From Pectobacterium aquaticum (lineage in GTDB: Bacteria > Pseudomonadota > Gammaproteobacteria > Enterobacterales > Enterobacteriaceae): DNA of 64,000 bases. Positions within the stretch are counted from its first letter, which is position 1; each line of letters begins with the position of its first letter. A program made the position numbers and the translations under genes. The stretch covers positions 1,550,001 through 1,614,000 of the forward strand of contig NZ_CP086253.1 of assembly GCF_003382565.3 (NCBI RefSeq), read 5' to 3'. This document shows, one piece after another, positions 28,031-37,409 of this stretch. Below the pieces are notes generated by a model. That model searched no databases, was not told the DNA's origin, and saw nothing but the letters and a program-made list of their open reading frames with translations.

Positions 28031-28471
28031 ATGTCAACAACTACTGAAATCCTCGCCCATCATTGGGCATTTGGGCTATTCCTTATCATTGCCGTAGGCC
28101 TTTGTGTCTTTATGCTGACCGGTGGGTTCTTGCTGGGGGGAAGAGCAAAAGGCAGGGCCAAAAACGTACCTTATGAATCCGGTATCGACTCCGTAGGTTC
28201 AGCACGGTTACGCCTGTCTGCTAAATTTTATCTTGTCGCTATGTTCTTCGTTATCTTCGACGTTGAAGCCCTCTATCTCTACGCTTGGGCTGTGTCTATC
28301 AAAGAAAGCGGCTGGATTGGCTTCATTGAAGCAACCATTTTCATTTTGGTGCTGTTGGCTGGTTTGATTTACTTGGTTCGCGTTGGGGCACTTGACTGGA
28401 CCCCAGTACGTTCCAAGAGACAAGTCGTTAAATCAGACATCATCAACACTACCAACAATCATCCGCAGTAA
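28031..28471 (+). CDS. nuoA: NADH-quinone oxidoreductase subunit A
   Basis: Membrane subunit of complex I at the junction with the peripheral arm. 146 residues with three transmembrane helices; the long first loop carries the conserved KNVPYESGIDSVGSARLRLSAKFYLVAM, and FDVEALYLYAWA contains the conserved acidic pair. First gene of the 13-cistron nuo operon, preceded by AAGAGA. Confidence 0.98.
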   Translation: MSTTTEILAHHWAFGLFLIIAVGLCVFMLTGGFLLGGRAKGRAKNVPYESGIDSVGSARLRLSAKFYLVAMFFVIFDVEALYLYAWAVSIKESGWIGFIEATIFILVLLAGLIYLVRVGALDWTPVRSKRQVVKSDIINTTNNHPQ

Positions 28472-28488
28472 CAGCGAGGCATTTTAAG

Positions 28489-29163
28489 ATGGACTATACG
28501 CTCACCCGCATAGAGCCGGACGGTGAGAATGACCGTTATCCCCTGCAACGTCAGGAGATCGTTTCCGACCCTCTGGAGCAACATGTTCACCGCAGTGTCT
28601 ACATGGGCAAACTGGAACATGCATTACACGATACGGTGAACTGGGGTCGTCAGAACTCCCTGTGGCCGTACAACTTTGGCCTGTCCTGTTGCTACGTAGA
28701 AATGGTGACATCATTTACCGCCGTCCATGACGTCGCGCGTTTTGGTGCTGAGGTTCTGCGTGCGTCGCCACGTCAGGCTGACTTCATGGTAGTCGCGGGA
28801 ACCTGTTTTACCAAAATGGCCCCTGTGATTCAGCGTCTGTACGAGCAAATGCTGGAACCTAAGTGGGTTATCTCCATGGGCGCATGTGCTAACTCCGGCG
28901 GTATGTACGATATTTATTCCGTCGTTCAGGGCGTAGATAAATTCCTGCCTGTTGACGTGTATATTCCGGGCTGCCCTCCGCGTCCTGAAGCCTACATGCA
29001 AGCGCTGTTGCTGCTGAAAGAATCCATCGGTAAAGAACGCCGCCCTCTGTCATGGGTGGTGGGTGAACAGGGCGTTTACCGCGCCAACATGCAATCTGAG
29101 CGTGAGCGCAAACGCGGCGAGCGAATCGCTGTGACCAACCTGCGTTCGCCTGATGAGATTTGA
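28489..29163 (+). CDS. nuoB: NADH-quinone oxidoreductase subunit B
   Basis: Carries Fe-S cluster N2, the last electron carrier before quinone. The four ligands are visible: the adjacent Cys67-Cys68 in GLSCCYVEM, Cys133 in MGACANSGG and Cys162 in PGCPPRPEA. 224 residues. A 98-base gap with a large hairpin separates it from nuoCD. Confidence 0.98.
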   Translation: MDYTLTRIEPDGENDRYPLQRQEIVSDPLEQHVHRSVYMGKLEHALHDTVNWGRQNSLWPYNFGLSCCYVEMVTSFTAVHDVARFGAEVLRASPRQADFMVVAGTCFTKMAPVIQRLYEQMLEPKWVISMGACANSGGMYDIYSVVQGVDKFLPVDVYIPGCPPRPEAYMQALLLLKESIGKERRPLSWVVGEQGVYRANMQSERERKRGERIAVTNLRSPDEI

Positions 29164-29164
29164 C

Positions 29165-29231
29165 CTGTAGATGATAAACCCGGTGGCCGTGTAATACCTC
29201 GATAATAGTGTGCGGTCATTATCAGCTACAG
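29165..29231 (+). other. Hairpin between nuoB and nuoC
   Basis: CTGTAGATGATAA (29165-29177) pairs with TTATCAGCTACAG (29219-29231) at 12 of 13 positions around a 41-base loop. No T-tract. A possible mRNA processing or stability structure inside the operon. Confidence 0.6.
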
Positions 29232-29261
29232 AAATAGCACATTTAATGTGGTGACATATTT

Positions 29262-31061
29262 ATGACAGATTTAACGACACACGATCTCGCTCAGCCAGGC
29301 TGGCAAACCCGCGATCATCTTAACGATCCGGTCGTTGGCGAACTGTGTAACCGTTTTGGACCAGATGCATTTACTGTACAGGCAACCCGCACAGGTATCC
29401 CTGTTGTGTGGGTCAAACGTGAGCAATTACTGGATGTTGTCGCATTCCTGAAAAAACAGCCGAAGCCTTATGTCATGCTGTTTGACCTGCACGGTATGGA
29501 TGAGCGCCTGCGCACCCATCGTGAGGGTTTACCTGCCGCCGACTACTCCGTCTTTTATCACCTCATTTCCATTGAGCGTAACCGCGATATCATGCTGAAA
29601 GTCGCGTTGGCTGAAAATGATATGCATTTGCCGACCGTGACCAAACTGTTCCCGAATGCCAACTGGTATGAACGGGAAACGTGGGAGATGTTCGGTATGA
29701 CCTTTGATGGTCACCCGCACCTGACGCGCATCATGATGCCGCAGACGTGGGAAGGGCATCCGTTGCGTAAAGATTATCCGGCGCGTGCGACCGAATTCGA
29801 TCCTTTCGAGCTGACCAAGCAGAAAGAAGATCTGGAGATGGAATCGCTGACGTTCAAACCGGAAGAGTGGGGAATGAAGCGCGGTACTGAAAACGAGGAC
29901 TTCATGTTCCTCAACCTCGGTCCGAACCACCCGTCTTCACACGGTGCCTTCCGTATTATCCTGCAATTGGACGGCGAAGAAATCGTCGACTGCGTGCCTG
30001 ATGTGGGTTACCACCATCGCGGTGCGGAGAAAATGGGCGAGCGCCAATCTTGGCACAGCTACATTCCTTATACTGACCGTATTGAATACCTCGGCGGCTG
30101 CGTTAACGAAATGCCGTACGTACTGGCCGTGGAAAAACTGGCAGGTATTGAGGTGCCGGATCGCGTCAAAACGATTCGCGTCATGCTGTCTGAGTTGTTC
30201 CGTATTAATAGCCACCTGCTGTACATCAGTACCTATATTCAGGACGTCGGTGCGATGACACCGGTGTTCTTTGCGTTTACAGACCGCCAGAAAATTTACG
30301 ATTTGGTTGAAGCGATTACCGGCTTCCGTATGCACCCAGCGTGGTTCCGTATTGGCGGTGTGGCACACGATCTACCACGCGGTTGGGAACGTCTGCTGCG
30401 TGAATTCCTTGATTGGATGCCGGCTCGTTTGGACACGTATGTCAAATCCGCGCTGCAGAACACCATTCTGAAAGGCCGTACTCAGGGCGTCGCTGCCTAC
30501 AATGCGAAAGAAGCGTTGGACTGGGGCGTAACGGGGGCGGGTCTGCGTGCCACGGGTATTGGTTTTGACGTGCGTAAATGGCGTCCGTATTCCGGCTATG
30601 AAAACTTTGACTTTGAAGTGCCAGTAGGCGACGGCATCAGCGATTGCTATAGCCGCGTGATGCTGAAAGTTGAAGAACTGCGTCAGAGCTTACGTATTCT
30701 GGATCAGTGCCTCAAGAACATGCCTGAAGGCCCGTTCAAAGCAGATCACCCGCTGACGACGCCGCCGCCAAAAGAGCGCACGTTGCAGCATATCGATACG
30801 CTGATCAACCACTTTCTTCAGGTTTCTTGGGGACCGGTTATGCCTGCCAATGAATCATTCCAGATGGTCGAGGCAACGAAAGGCATCAACAGCTATTACC
30901 TGACCAGTGACGGCGGCACGATGAGCTATCGTACCCGTATTCGCACGCCGAGCTATGCGCATCTGCAACAGATTCCTTCTGTCATTCGCGGATGTTTGGT
31001 ATCCGACCTGATCGTTTACCTCGGCAGTATTGATTTCGTAATGTCAGATGTGGACCGCTAA
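29262..31061 (+). CDS. nuoC: NADH-quinone oxidoreductase subunit CD (fused)
   Basis: Natural fusion of the 30-kDa (NuoC, about residues 1-190) and 49-kDa (NuoD, about 200-599) subunits, as in E. coli and other gammaproteobacteria. NuoC part: WYERETWEMFGMTFDGHPHLTRIMMP. NuoD part: LNLGPNHPSSHGAFRIILQLDGE with the conserved quinone-site His, and GYHHRGAEKMGE. The NuoD part forms the quinone pocket with NuoB. 599 residues. Confidence 0.98.
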   Translation: MTDLTTHDLAQPGWQTRDHLNDPVVGELCNRFGPDAFTVQATRTGIPVVWVKREQLLDVVAFLKKQPKPYVMLFDLHGMDERLRTHREGLPAADYSVFYHLISIERNRDIMLKVALAENDMHLPTVTKLFPNANWYERETWEMFGMTFDGHPHLTRIMMPQTWEGHPLRKDYPARATEFDPFELTKQKEDLEMESLTFKPEEWGMKRGTENEDFMFLNLGPNHPSSHGAFRIILQLDGEEIVDCVPDVGYHHRGAEKMGERQSWHSYIPYTDRIEYLGGCVNEMPYVLAVEKLAGIEVPDRVKTIRVMLSELFRINSHLLYISTYIQDVGAMTPVFFAFTDRQKIYDLVEAITGFRMHPAWFRIGGVAHDLPRGWERLLREFLDWMPARLDTYVKSALQNTILKGRTQGVAAYNAKEALDWGVTGAGLRATGIGFDVRKWRPYSGYENFDFEVPVGDGISDCYSRVMLKVEELRQSLRILDQCLKNMPEGPFKADHPLTTPPPKERTLQHIDTLINHFLQVSWGPVMPANESFQMVEATKGINSYYLTSDGGTMSYRTRIRTPSYAHLQQIPSVIRGCLVSDLIVYLGSIDFVMSDVDR

Positions 31062-31063
31062 TT

Positions 31064-31609
31064 ATGCATGATCACAACAATCACGATCATATTGACGCTC
31101 AGGGACAGCCTGCTGCCGATTCGCTGACAAAAGACACTGCTTTTGTATTGACTGACGCAGAACGTGACGCTATTGAGCACGAAAAACATCACTACGAAGA
31201 TGCACGCGCCGCGTCAATCGAAGCACTGAAAATTGTGCAAAAAGAACGTGGCTGGGTGCCGGATGGGGCTATCCACGCGATTGCCGATCTGCTGGGTATC
31301 CCGGCCAGTGACGTGGAAGGCGTGGCAACGTTCTATAGCCAGATTTTCCGTCAGCCTGTCGGGCGTCATGTTATTCGCTATTGCGACAGCGTCGTGTGCC
31401 ACATCAATGGCTATCAGGGCGTTCAGGCTGCGCTTGAGCGTAAGCTCAGCATCAAACCGGGACAGACAACGTTCGATGGACGTTTCACGCTGTTGCCGAC
31501 CTGCTGCCTGGGGAACTGCGACAAGGGGCCGTCAATGATGATTGACGATGATACCCACAGCCATGTGACGCCGGAAGGTATTGAATCGTTATTGGAGCAG
31601 TATCAATGA
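31064..31609 (+). CDS. nuoE: NADH-quinone oxidoreductase subunit E
   Basis: Thioredoxin-like 24-kDa subunit holding [2Fe-2S] cluster N1a; ligands are in RYCDSVVCHING and TCCLGNCDKGP. 181 residues, about 15 longer than E. coli because of a His/Asp-rich N-terminus (MHDHNNHDHIDAQGQPAAD). The stop overlaps the nuoF start (ATGA). Confidence 0.97.
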   Translation: MHDHNNHDHIDAQGQPAADSLTKDTAFVLTDAERDAIEHEKHHYEDARAASIEALKIVQKERGWVPDGAIHAIADLLGIPASDVEGVATFYSQIFRQPVGRHVIRYCDSVVCHINGYQGVQAALERKLSIKPGQTTFDGRFTLLPTCCLGNCDKGPSMMIDDDTHSHVTPEGIESLLEQYQ

Positions 31610-32955
31610 GTAAAGACATTGTTCTGACTGCTGAGCAGCATCCTCTGACCTGGCGTTTACGTGCAGACAAACAGCCAGTATGGCTGGATGAATATCGCAG
31701 CAAAAACGGCTATGTCGCCGCGCAAAAAGCGTTAACCGGCATGGCGCAGGATGAAGTGGTCTCACTGGTTAAAGACGCTGGCCTGAAAGGGCGTGGCGGC
31801 GCGGGCTTTTCGACAGGCTTGAAGTGGAGCTTGATGCCGAAAGACGAAAGCATGAATATCCGCTACCTGCTATGTAACGCGGATGAGATGGAGCCTGGTA
31901 CTTATAAAGACCGCCTGCTGATGGAGCAAGAGCCTCATCTTCTGGTTGAAGGTATGTTGATCAGCGCGTTTGCGCTGAAAGCCTACCGCGGTTACATCTT
32001 CCTGCGCGGTGAATACATTGAGGCTGCCGTTCACCTGCGTCGCGCAATCGAAGAAGCAAAAGCGGCTGGCCTGCTGGGTAAAAATATTCTGGGCAGCGGG
32101 TTTGATTTCGAACTGTTCGTGCATACGGGCGCTGGGCGTTATATTTGTGGCGAAGAAACCGCACTGATTAACTCACTGGAAGGCCGTCGTGCTAACCCTC
32201 GCTCCAAGCCGCCGTTCCCAGCATCTGCGGGTGTTTGGGGCAAACCGACCTGCGTCAACAACGTGGAAACGCTGTGTAACGTACCAGCGATTATTGAGCA
32301 CGGCGCGGCGTGGTATCAGGGGTTGTCTGCGGGTAAAAGTAAAGATGCAGGCACGAAACTGATGGGCTTCTCCGGCCGTGTCAAGAGTCCGGGGCTGTGG
32401 GAACTGCCGTTCGGTACGACTGCGCGTGAAATTCTGGAAGACTACGCGGGCGGTATGCGCGATGGTCTGAAGCTTAAAGCCTGGCAACCGGGTGGCGCCG
32501 GTACGGATTTCCTGACGGAAAGCCATCTCGACCTGCCAATGGATTTTGAGCACATTGCGAAAGCTGGTAGCCGTATGGGTACTGCGCTGGCTATGGCCGT
32601 CGATCACGAAATCAATATGGTTTCGCTGACGCGCAATCTCGAAGAATTCTTCGCTCGTGAATCCTGTGGCTGGTGTACGCCTTGCCGCGATGGTCTGCCG
32701 TGGAGTGTGAAGATTCTGCGTGCGCTGGAGAAGGGTGAAGGCCAGCCTGGCGATATTGAAACGCTGGAGCAGCTTTGCCGTTTCCTCGGACCGGGTAACA
32801 CCTTCTGTGCGCATGCTCCGGGTGCGGTCGAGCCGCTGCAAAGTGCCATCAAGTATTTCCGGGAAGAATTCGAAGCGGGTATCTCTAAACAGTATTTAGG
32901 CAACCTCAAAGCGATTGGCGGTATTCAGCCTAACCTGTTGAAAGAGCGCTGGTAA
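31606..32955 (+). CDS. nuoF: NADH-quinone oxidoreductase subunit F
   Basis: NADH-binding 51-kDa subunit with FMN and [4Fe-4S] cluster N3. The nucleotide/FMN motif GLKGRGGAGFSTGLKW lies near residue 60, GAGRYICGEETALINSLEG is conserved, and the N3 ligands are in ESCGWCTPCRDG and the later Cys of PGNTFCAHAPGA. 449 residues. Followed by an unusual 187-base gap filled with repeats before nuoG. Confidence 0.98.
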   Translation: MSKDIVLTAEQHPLTWRLRADKQPVWLDEYRSKNGYVAAQKALTGMAQDEVVSLVKDAGLKGRGGAGFSTGLKWSLMPKDESMNIRYLLCNADEMEPGTYKDRLLMEQEPHLLVEGMLISAFALKAYRGYIFLRGEYIEAAVHLRRAIEEAKAAGLLGKNILGSGFDFELFVHTGAGRYICGEETALINSLEGRRANPRSKPPFPASAGVWGKPTCVNNVETLCNVPAIIEHGAAWYQGLSAGKSKDAGTKLMGFSGRVKSPGLWELPFGTTAREILEDYAGGMRDGLKLKAWQPGGAGTDFLTESHLDLPMDFEHIAKAGSRMGTALAMAVDHEINMVSLTRNLEEFFARESCGWCTPCRDGLPWSVKILRALEKGEGQPGDIETLEQLCRFLGPGNTFCAHAPGAVEPLQSAIKYFREEFEAGISKQYLGNLKAIGGIQPNLLKERW

Positions 32956-32996
32956 GCTATCGCTCAATACGTGCGAGATGCAGTGAATGTATCCGC

Positions 32997-33020
32997 AGGG
33001 TGGCGCAAATAAGCCACCCT
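32997..33020. repeat. Short hairpin in the nuoF-nuoG gap
   Basis: AGGGTGGC-GCAAATAA-GCCACCCT, a perfect 8-bp stem, directly abutting the shortened palindromic repeat that follows. No T-tract on the + strand. Confidence 0.75.
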
Positions 33021-33087
33021 CATAAACCCAATAGATTTCAAGGCGCAGGCAGCAAACGCATTGGCGATTTGAAAGATGAGGGTATAC
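33020..33087. repeat. Internally deleted copy of the YPAL-like palindrome
   Basis: CATAAACCCAATAGATTTCAAGGCGCAGGC at the left (in two parts) and ATTTGAAAGATGAGGGTATA at the right are the ends of the reverse orientation of the same palindromic family; the middle is missing, leaving ~68 bases. It sits inside the nuo operon. Confidence 0.65.
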
Positions 33088-33142
33088 AGAATTTTTGATT
33101 AGCGCCCGTGGTAACACGGGCCATTATGGAAGCATGCTGACT

Positions 33143-35869
33143 ATGGCTACTATTCATGTAGACGGCAAAGAGTATGAAGTAAACGGAGCGGACAACCTTC
33201 TGGAAGCTTGCCTGACTCTGGGACTTGATATTCCTTACTTTTGCTGGCACCCCGCGCTCGGGAGCGTCGGATCCTGCCGCCTCTGTGCGGTAAAACAGTA
33301 CCAAAACGCGGAAGACACCCGCGGTCGTCTGGTGATGTCTTGTATGACACCGGCAACCGAAGGAACGTTCATCGCGATTGAAGATGAAGAAGCTAAGCTA
33401 TTCCGTAAGACGATAGTTGAGTTTCTAATGACCAATCATCCGCACGACTGTCCAGTGTGTGAGGAAGGCGGTAACTGTCATTTGCAGGATATGACGGTTA
33501 TGACGGGGCAGAACTTCCGTCGCTATCGCTTCACCAAACGTACCCACCGCAATCAGGATCTCGGGCCGTTCATTTCCCATGAGATGAACCGCTGTATCGC
33601 ATGCTATCGCTGCGTGCGTTACTACAAAGACTACGCGGATGGCAAAGATCTCGGCGTTTACGGCGCACACGACAACGTCTACTTCGGTCGCCCGGAAGAT
33701 GGCACGCTGGAAAGCGAGTTCTCTGGCAACCTGGTTGAAGTGTGTCCTACCGGTGTTTTCACCGATAAAACGCACTCTGAGCGCTATAACCGTAAATGGG
33801 ATATGCAGTTTGCACCGAGCGTCTGCCAGCAGTGCAGCATCGGCTGTAATACCAGTCCCGGTGAGCGCTATGGCGAACTGCGTCGTATCGAAAACCGTTT
33901 CAACGGTAGCGTAAACCACTATTTCCTGTGTGACCGCGGCCGTTTTGGTTACGGCTATGTCAACCAGAAAGATCGTCCGAATCAGCCTCTGCAACGTCGT
34001 GGTAATGACTGGATCGCGCTGAATGCCGATCAGGCATTGCAAGGTGCGGCAGATGTGCTGCGTCAGGCGAAGAAAACGATCGGTATCGGTTCAGCGCGTG
34101 CCAGCATTGAAAGCAACTTCGCGTTGCGTGAGCTGGTGGGTGCCGAGAACTTCTACACCGGTATCGCGCAGGAAGAACAAAATCGTCTGCAACTGATCCT
34201 GAAAGTGCTACGTGAAAGCGGTGTAAGAACGCCAGCGTTGCGTGAGATCGAAGGCTACGATGCGGTTCTGATTCTGGGTGAAGACTTGACGCAGACCGGT
34301 GCACGTATCGCACTGGCCGTTCGTCAGGCCGTTAAAGGCAAAGCCCGTGAAATGGCAGCCGCGCAGAAAGTGGCTGACTGGCAGATTGCGGCGATCATGA
34401 ACATCGGTCAGCATGCCAAGCACCCGCTGTTTGTCACCAACGTCGACAACACCCGTCTGGACGACATCGCCGCATGGAATTACCGTGCGCCGGTTGCCGA
34501 TCAGGCACGTCTTGGTTTTGCCATTGCACACGGTCTGGATAGCAGTGCACCAGCAGTTACCGATCTGGCTGCTGGCCTCGACCAGAAAGTCGATATCATC
34601 GTACAGGCGCTGGCCGGTGCGAAAAAACCACTCATCATCTCCGGTACCAATTCAGGTAGCGAGGAAGTGATCTCTGCGGCGGCAAACGTTGCCAAAGCGC
34701 TGAAAAATCGTGGTTCTGACGTCGGCATCACCTTTGTTGCTCCTGCTGCTAACAGCATCGGGTTGTCAATCATGGGGGGCGGTTCGCTGGATGACGCGCT
34801 GGCGCAGTTGGAAAACGGCGACGCTGATAGCGTGGTGGTTCTGGAGAACGATCTCTACCGTCATGCCCCAATCGCTCGCGTTGACGCGGCGCTGGGAAAA
34901 GCGGAAAACCTGATTGTGGTTGACCATCAGCGTACTCGCATCATGGACAAGGCTAGCATCATTCTGTCTGCCGCCAGCTTTGCTGAAAGCGATGGTACGT
35001 TGGTGAATCAGGAAGGCCGCGCTCAGCGTTTCTTCCAGGTTTATGACCCAACGTACTACAACGACAAGATTGTGATGTTGGAAAGCTGGCGCTGGCTGCA
35101 CTCGCTGTATATCACCTATAACAGCCGTCAGGTTGACTGGACGCAGTTGGATAACGTGATTGATGCGTGTGTTGCTGAATTGCCGCAGTTGGCTGCAATT
35201 AAAGATGCCGCGCCTGACGCCTCATTCCGTATTCGTGGTCAGAAACTGTCACGTTCACCGATTCGTTCCAGCGGACGTACTGCAATGCGTGCCAATATCA
35301 GCGTGCATGAACCACGTCAGCCCGTCGATAAAGACACTATGTTTGCCTTCTCAATGGAAGGGAACAACAGCCCGACAGCTAATCGTCAGCAGATTCCGTT
35401 TGCCTGGGCGCCAGGTTGGAACTCACCGCAAGCCTGGAACAAATTCCAGGACGAAGTGGGCGGACATTTGCGTTATGGCGATCCGGGTGTGCGTATGATC
35501 GAAGCTGGTGAAGGTTCGCTGGCGTATTTCGATAACATTCCTGCGGCCTTCGTCCCACAAGCGGGTCAATGGCGCGTTGCGCCGTATTATCACCTGTTTG
35601 GTAGTGATGAAATGTCACAGCGTTCTGACGTGATTCAGCAGCGTATGCCAGAGCCTTATGTGATGGTGAACCCGGCTGATGCGGCAACGCTGGGCGTGAA
35701 CGCTGGTGCGTTGCTTGAGTTGACCTGTGCAGGACAAACGCTACGTCTGCCACTGCGCTTAAGTGCGGCATTGAGTCAGGGACAGGTTGGTTTACCGCTG
35801 GGCTTACCGGGTATTGCACCGGTGCTGGCGGGTGCAACCGTTGAAAATCTGCGGGAGGCCGCACAATGA
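33143..35869 (+). CDS. nuoG: NADH-quinone oxidoreductase subunit G
   Basis: Large 75-kDa peripheral subunit with Fe-S clusters N1b, N4, N5 and the off-path N7. Visible ligand groups: FCWHPALGSVGSCRLCAVKQ (N1b), HPHDCPVCEEGGNCHL (N5), CIACYRCVRY (N4) and CQQCSIGC (N7). The C-terminal two thirds is a molybdopterin-oxidoreductase-like domain without cofactor. The start at 33143 (MATIHVDGKEYEV) gives 908 residues, equal to E. coli, and follows GGAAG at a spacing of ten; an upstream ATG at 33134 is too close to that site. The stop overlaps nuoH. Confidence 0.97.
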   Translation: MATIHVDGKEYEVNGADNLLEACLTLGLDIPYFCWHPALGSVGSCRLCAVKQYQNAEDTRGRLVMSCMTPATEGTFIAIEDEEAKLFRKTIVEFLMTNHPHDCPVCEEGGNCHLQDMTVMTGQNFRRYRFTKRTHRNQDLGPFISHEMNRCIACYRCVRYYKDYADGKDLGVYGAHDNVYFGRPEDGTLESEFSGNLVEVCPTGVFTDKTHSERYNRKWDMQFAPSVCQQCSIGCNTSPGERYGELRRIENRFNGSVNHYFLCDRGRFGYGYVNQKDRPNQPLQRRGNDWIALNADQALQGAADVLRQAKKTIGIGSARASIESNFALRELVGAENFYTGIAQEEQNRLQLILKVLRESGVRTPALREIEGYDAVLILGEDLTQTGARIALAVRQAVKGKAREMAAAQKVADWQIAAIMNIGQHAKHPLFVTNVDNTRLDDIAAWNYRAPVADQARLGFAIAHGLDSSAPAVTDLAAGLDQKVDIIVQALAGAKKPLIISGTNSGSEEVISAAANVAKALKNRGSDVGITFVAPAANSIGLSIMGGGSLDDALAQLENGDADSVVVLENDLYRHAPIARVDAALGKAENLIVVDHQRTRIMDKASIILSAASFAESDGTLVNQEGRAQRFFQVYDPTYYNDKIVMLESWRWLHSLYITYNSRQVDWTQLDNVIDACVAELPQLAAIKDAAPDASFRIRGQKLSRSPIRSSGRTAMRANISVHEPRQPVDKDTMFAFSMEGNNSPTANRQQIPFAWAPGWNSPQAWNKFQDEVGGHLRYGDPGVRMIEAGEGSLAYFDNIPAAFVPQAGQWRVAPYYHLFGSDEMSQRSDVIQQRMPEPYVMVNPADAATLGVNAGALLELTCAGQTLRLPLRLSAALSQGQVGLPLGLPGIAPVLAGATVENLREAAQ

Positions 35870-36840
35870 GTTGGTTAACGCCGGAATTAATCGAGATTCT
35901 GATCTCCGTCGGAAAAGCGATCGTGATTCTGCTGGTTGTGGTGACCTGTGGCGCATTCATGAGTATGGGTGAACGTCGACTGCTCGGCCTCTTCCAGGGA
36001 CGCTATGGACCGAACCGGGTAGGTTGGGGCGGTTCATTGCAGCTTGTCGCTGACATGATCAAAATGTTCTTCAAAGAAGACTGGGTGCCGAATTTCACCG
36101 ATAAGGTGATCTTCACACTGGCACCGATGATCGCGTTTACGTCAATGCTGATTGCCTTTGCGATTGTGCCGATCACGCCAACCTGGGGTGTCGCCGATCT
36201 GAACATCGGTATCCTGTTCTTCCTGATGATGGCGGGTTTAGCCGTTTACGCGGTGCTGTTTGCCGGCTGGTCGAGTAACAACAAATACTCGCTGCTGGGT
36301 GCGGTACGTGCTTCTGCTCAGACCGTGAGCTACGAAGTGTTCATCGGCCTGTCGCTGATGGGGGTTGTCGCGCAGGCGGGCTCGTTCAACATGCGTGACA
36401 TCGTCGATTCTCAAGAACACCTGTGGAACGTTATTCCGCAGTTCTTCGGCTTTATTACGTTTGCCATCGCAGGCGTGGCGGTGTGTCACCGTCACCCGTT
36501 TGACCAGCCTGAAGCTGAACAGGAACTGGCAGATGGTTACCACATTGAATACTCCGGTATGAAATTTGGTCTGTTCTTTGTTGGTGAATATATCGGGATC
36601 GTGACGGTTTCCGCGCTGATGGTGACCTTATTCTTCGGTGGCTGGCATGGTCCAATCCTGCCTCCGTTTGTCTGGTTTGCGCTGAAAACTGGCTTTTTCA
36701 TGATGATGTTCATCCTGATTCGTGCTTCGTTACCCCGTCCGCGTTATGACCAGGTGATGTCTTTCGGTTGGAAAGTCTGTCTGCCGATAACGCTTTTGAA
36801 TCTGCTGGCGACAGCGGCTGTCATTTTGTACAACGCTTAA
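35866..36840 (+). CDS. nuoH: NADH-quinone oxidoreductase subunit H
   Basis: Membrane subunit forming much of the quinone access chamber. 324 residues, about eight helices. Conserved segments: GERRLLGLFQGRYGPNRVG near residue 30, VRASAQTVSYEVFIGL, and the acidic loop FDQPEAEQELADGYHIEYSGM. The ATG overlaps the nuoG stop. Confidence 0.98.
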   Translation: MSWLTPELIEILISVGKAIVILLVVVTCGAFMSMGERRLLGLFQGRYGPNRVGWGGSLQLVADMIKMFFKEDWVPNFTDKVIFTLAPMIAFTSMLIAFAIVPITPTWGVADLNIGILFFLMMAGLAVYAVLFAGWSSNNKYSLLGAVRASAQTVSYEVFIGLSLMGVVAQAGSFNMRDIVDSQEHLWNVIPQFFGFITFAIAGVAVCHRHPFDQPEAEQELADGYHIEYSGMKFGLFFVGEYIGIVTVSALMVTLFFGGWHGPILPPFVWFALKTGFFMMMFILIRASLPRPRYDQVMSFGWKVCLPITLLNLLATAAVILYNA

Positions 36841-36857
36841 GAAGGGGTGAATAAACC

Positions 36858-37400
36858 ATGACATTGAAAGAGTTAGTGGTTGGTTTCGGCACCCAGATAC
36901 GCAGTATCTGTATGGTGGGATCGAATGCTTTTAAGAAGCGCGAAACCAGAATGTATCCAGAAGAGCCTGTGAATCCACCGCCGCGCTACCGTGGTCGTAT
37001 CGTGCTGACGCGCGATCCAGATGGTGAAGAGCGTTGTGTTGCCTGCAACCTGTGTGCGGTGGCCTGTCCGGTCGGCTGTATCTCATTGCAGAAAGCGGAA
37101 ACCAAAGATGGTCGCTGGTATCCGGAGTTCTTCCGCGTCAACTTCTCGCGCTGCATTTTCTGTGGCTTCTGTGAAGAAGCATGCCCGACAACCGCGATCC
37201 AACTGACGCCGGATTTCGAGATGGGTGACTACAAACGTCAGGATCTGGTGTACGAGAAAGAAGATCTGCTGATATCGGGGCCGGGTAAATATCCGGAATA
37301 CAATTTCTACCGGATGGCTGGTATGGCAATCGATGGGAAAGATAAAGGCGAAGCTGAAAACGAAGCCAAACCCATTGATGTCAAAGGCCTGTTGCCCTAA
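36858..37400 (+). CDS. nuoI: NADH-quinone oxidoreductase subunit I
   Basis: Ferredoxin-like subunit with two [4Fe-4S] clusters, N6a and N6b. Both motifs are intact: CVACNLCAVACPVG and CIFCGFCEEACPTTAI. An amphipathic N-terminal helix tethers it to the membrane arm. 180 residues. Preceded by GAAGGGGTG. Confidence 0.98.
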   Translation: MTLKELVVGFGTQIRSICMVGSNAFKKRETRMYPEEPVNPPPRYRGRIVLTRDPDGEERCVACNLCAVACPVGCISLQKAETKDGRWYPEFFRVNFSRCIFCGFCEEACPTTAIQLTPDFEMGDYKRQDLVYEKEDLLISGPGKYPEYNFYRMAGMAIDGKDKGEAENEAKPIDVKGLLP

Positions 37401-37409
37401 GGAGCTAGC

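Noticed and set aside
31064..31130. His/Asp-rich N-terminus of NuoE as a possible metal-binding extra domain
   Set aside because: Short and unconserved; probably a disordered extension, so not raised as a finding.
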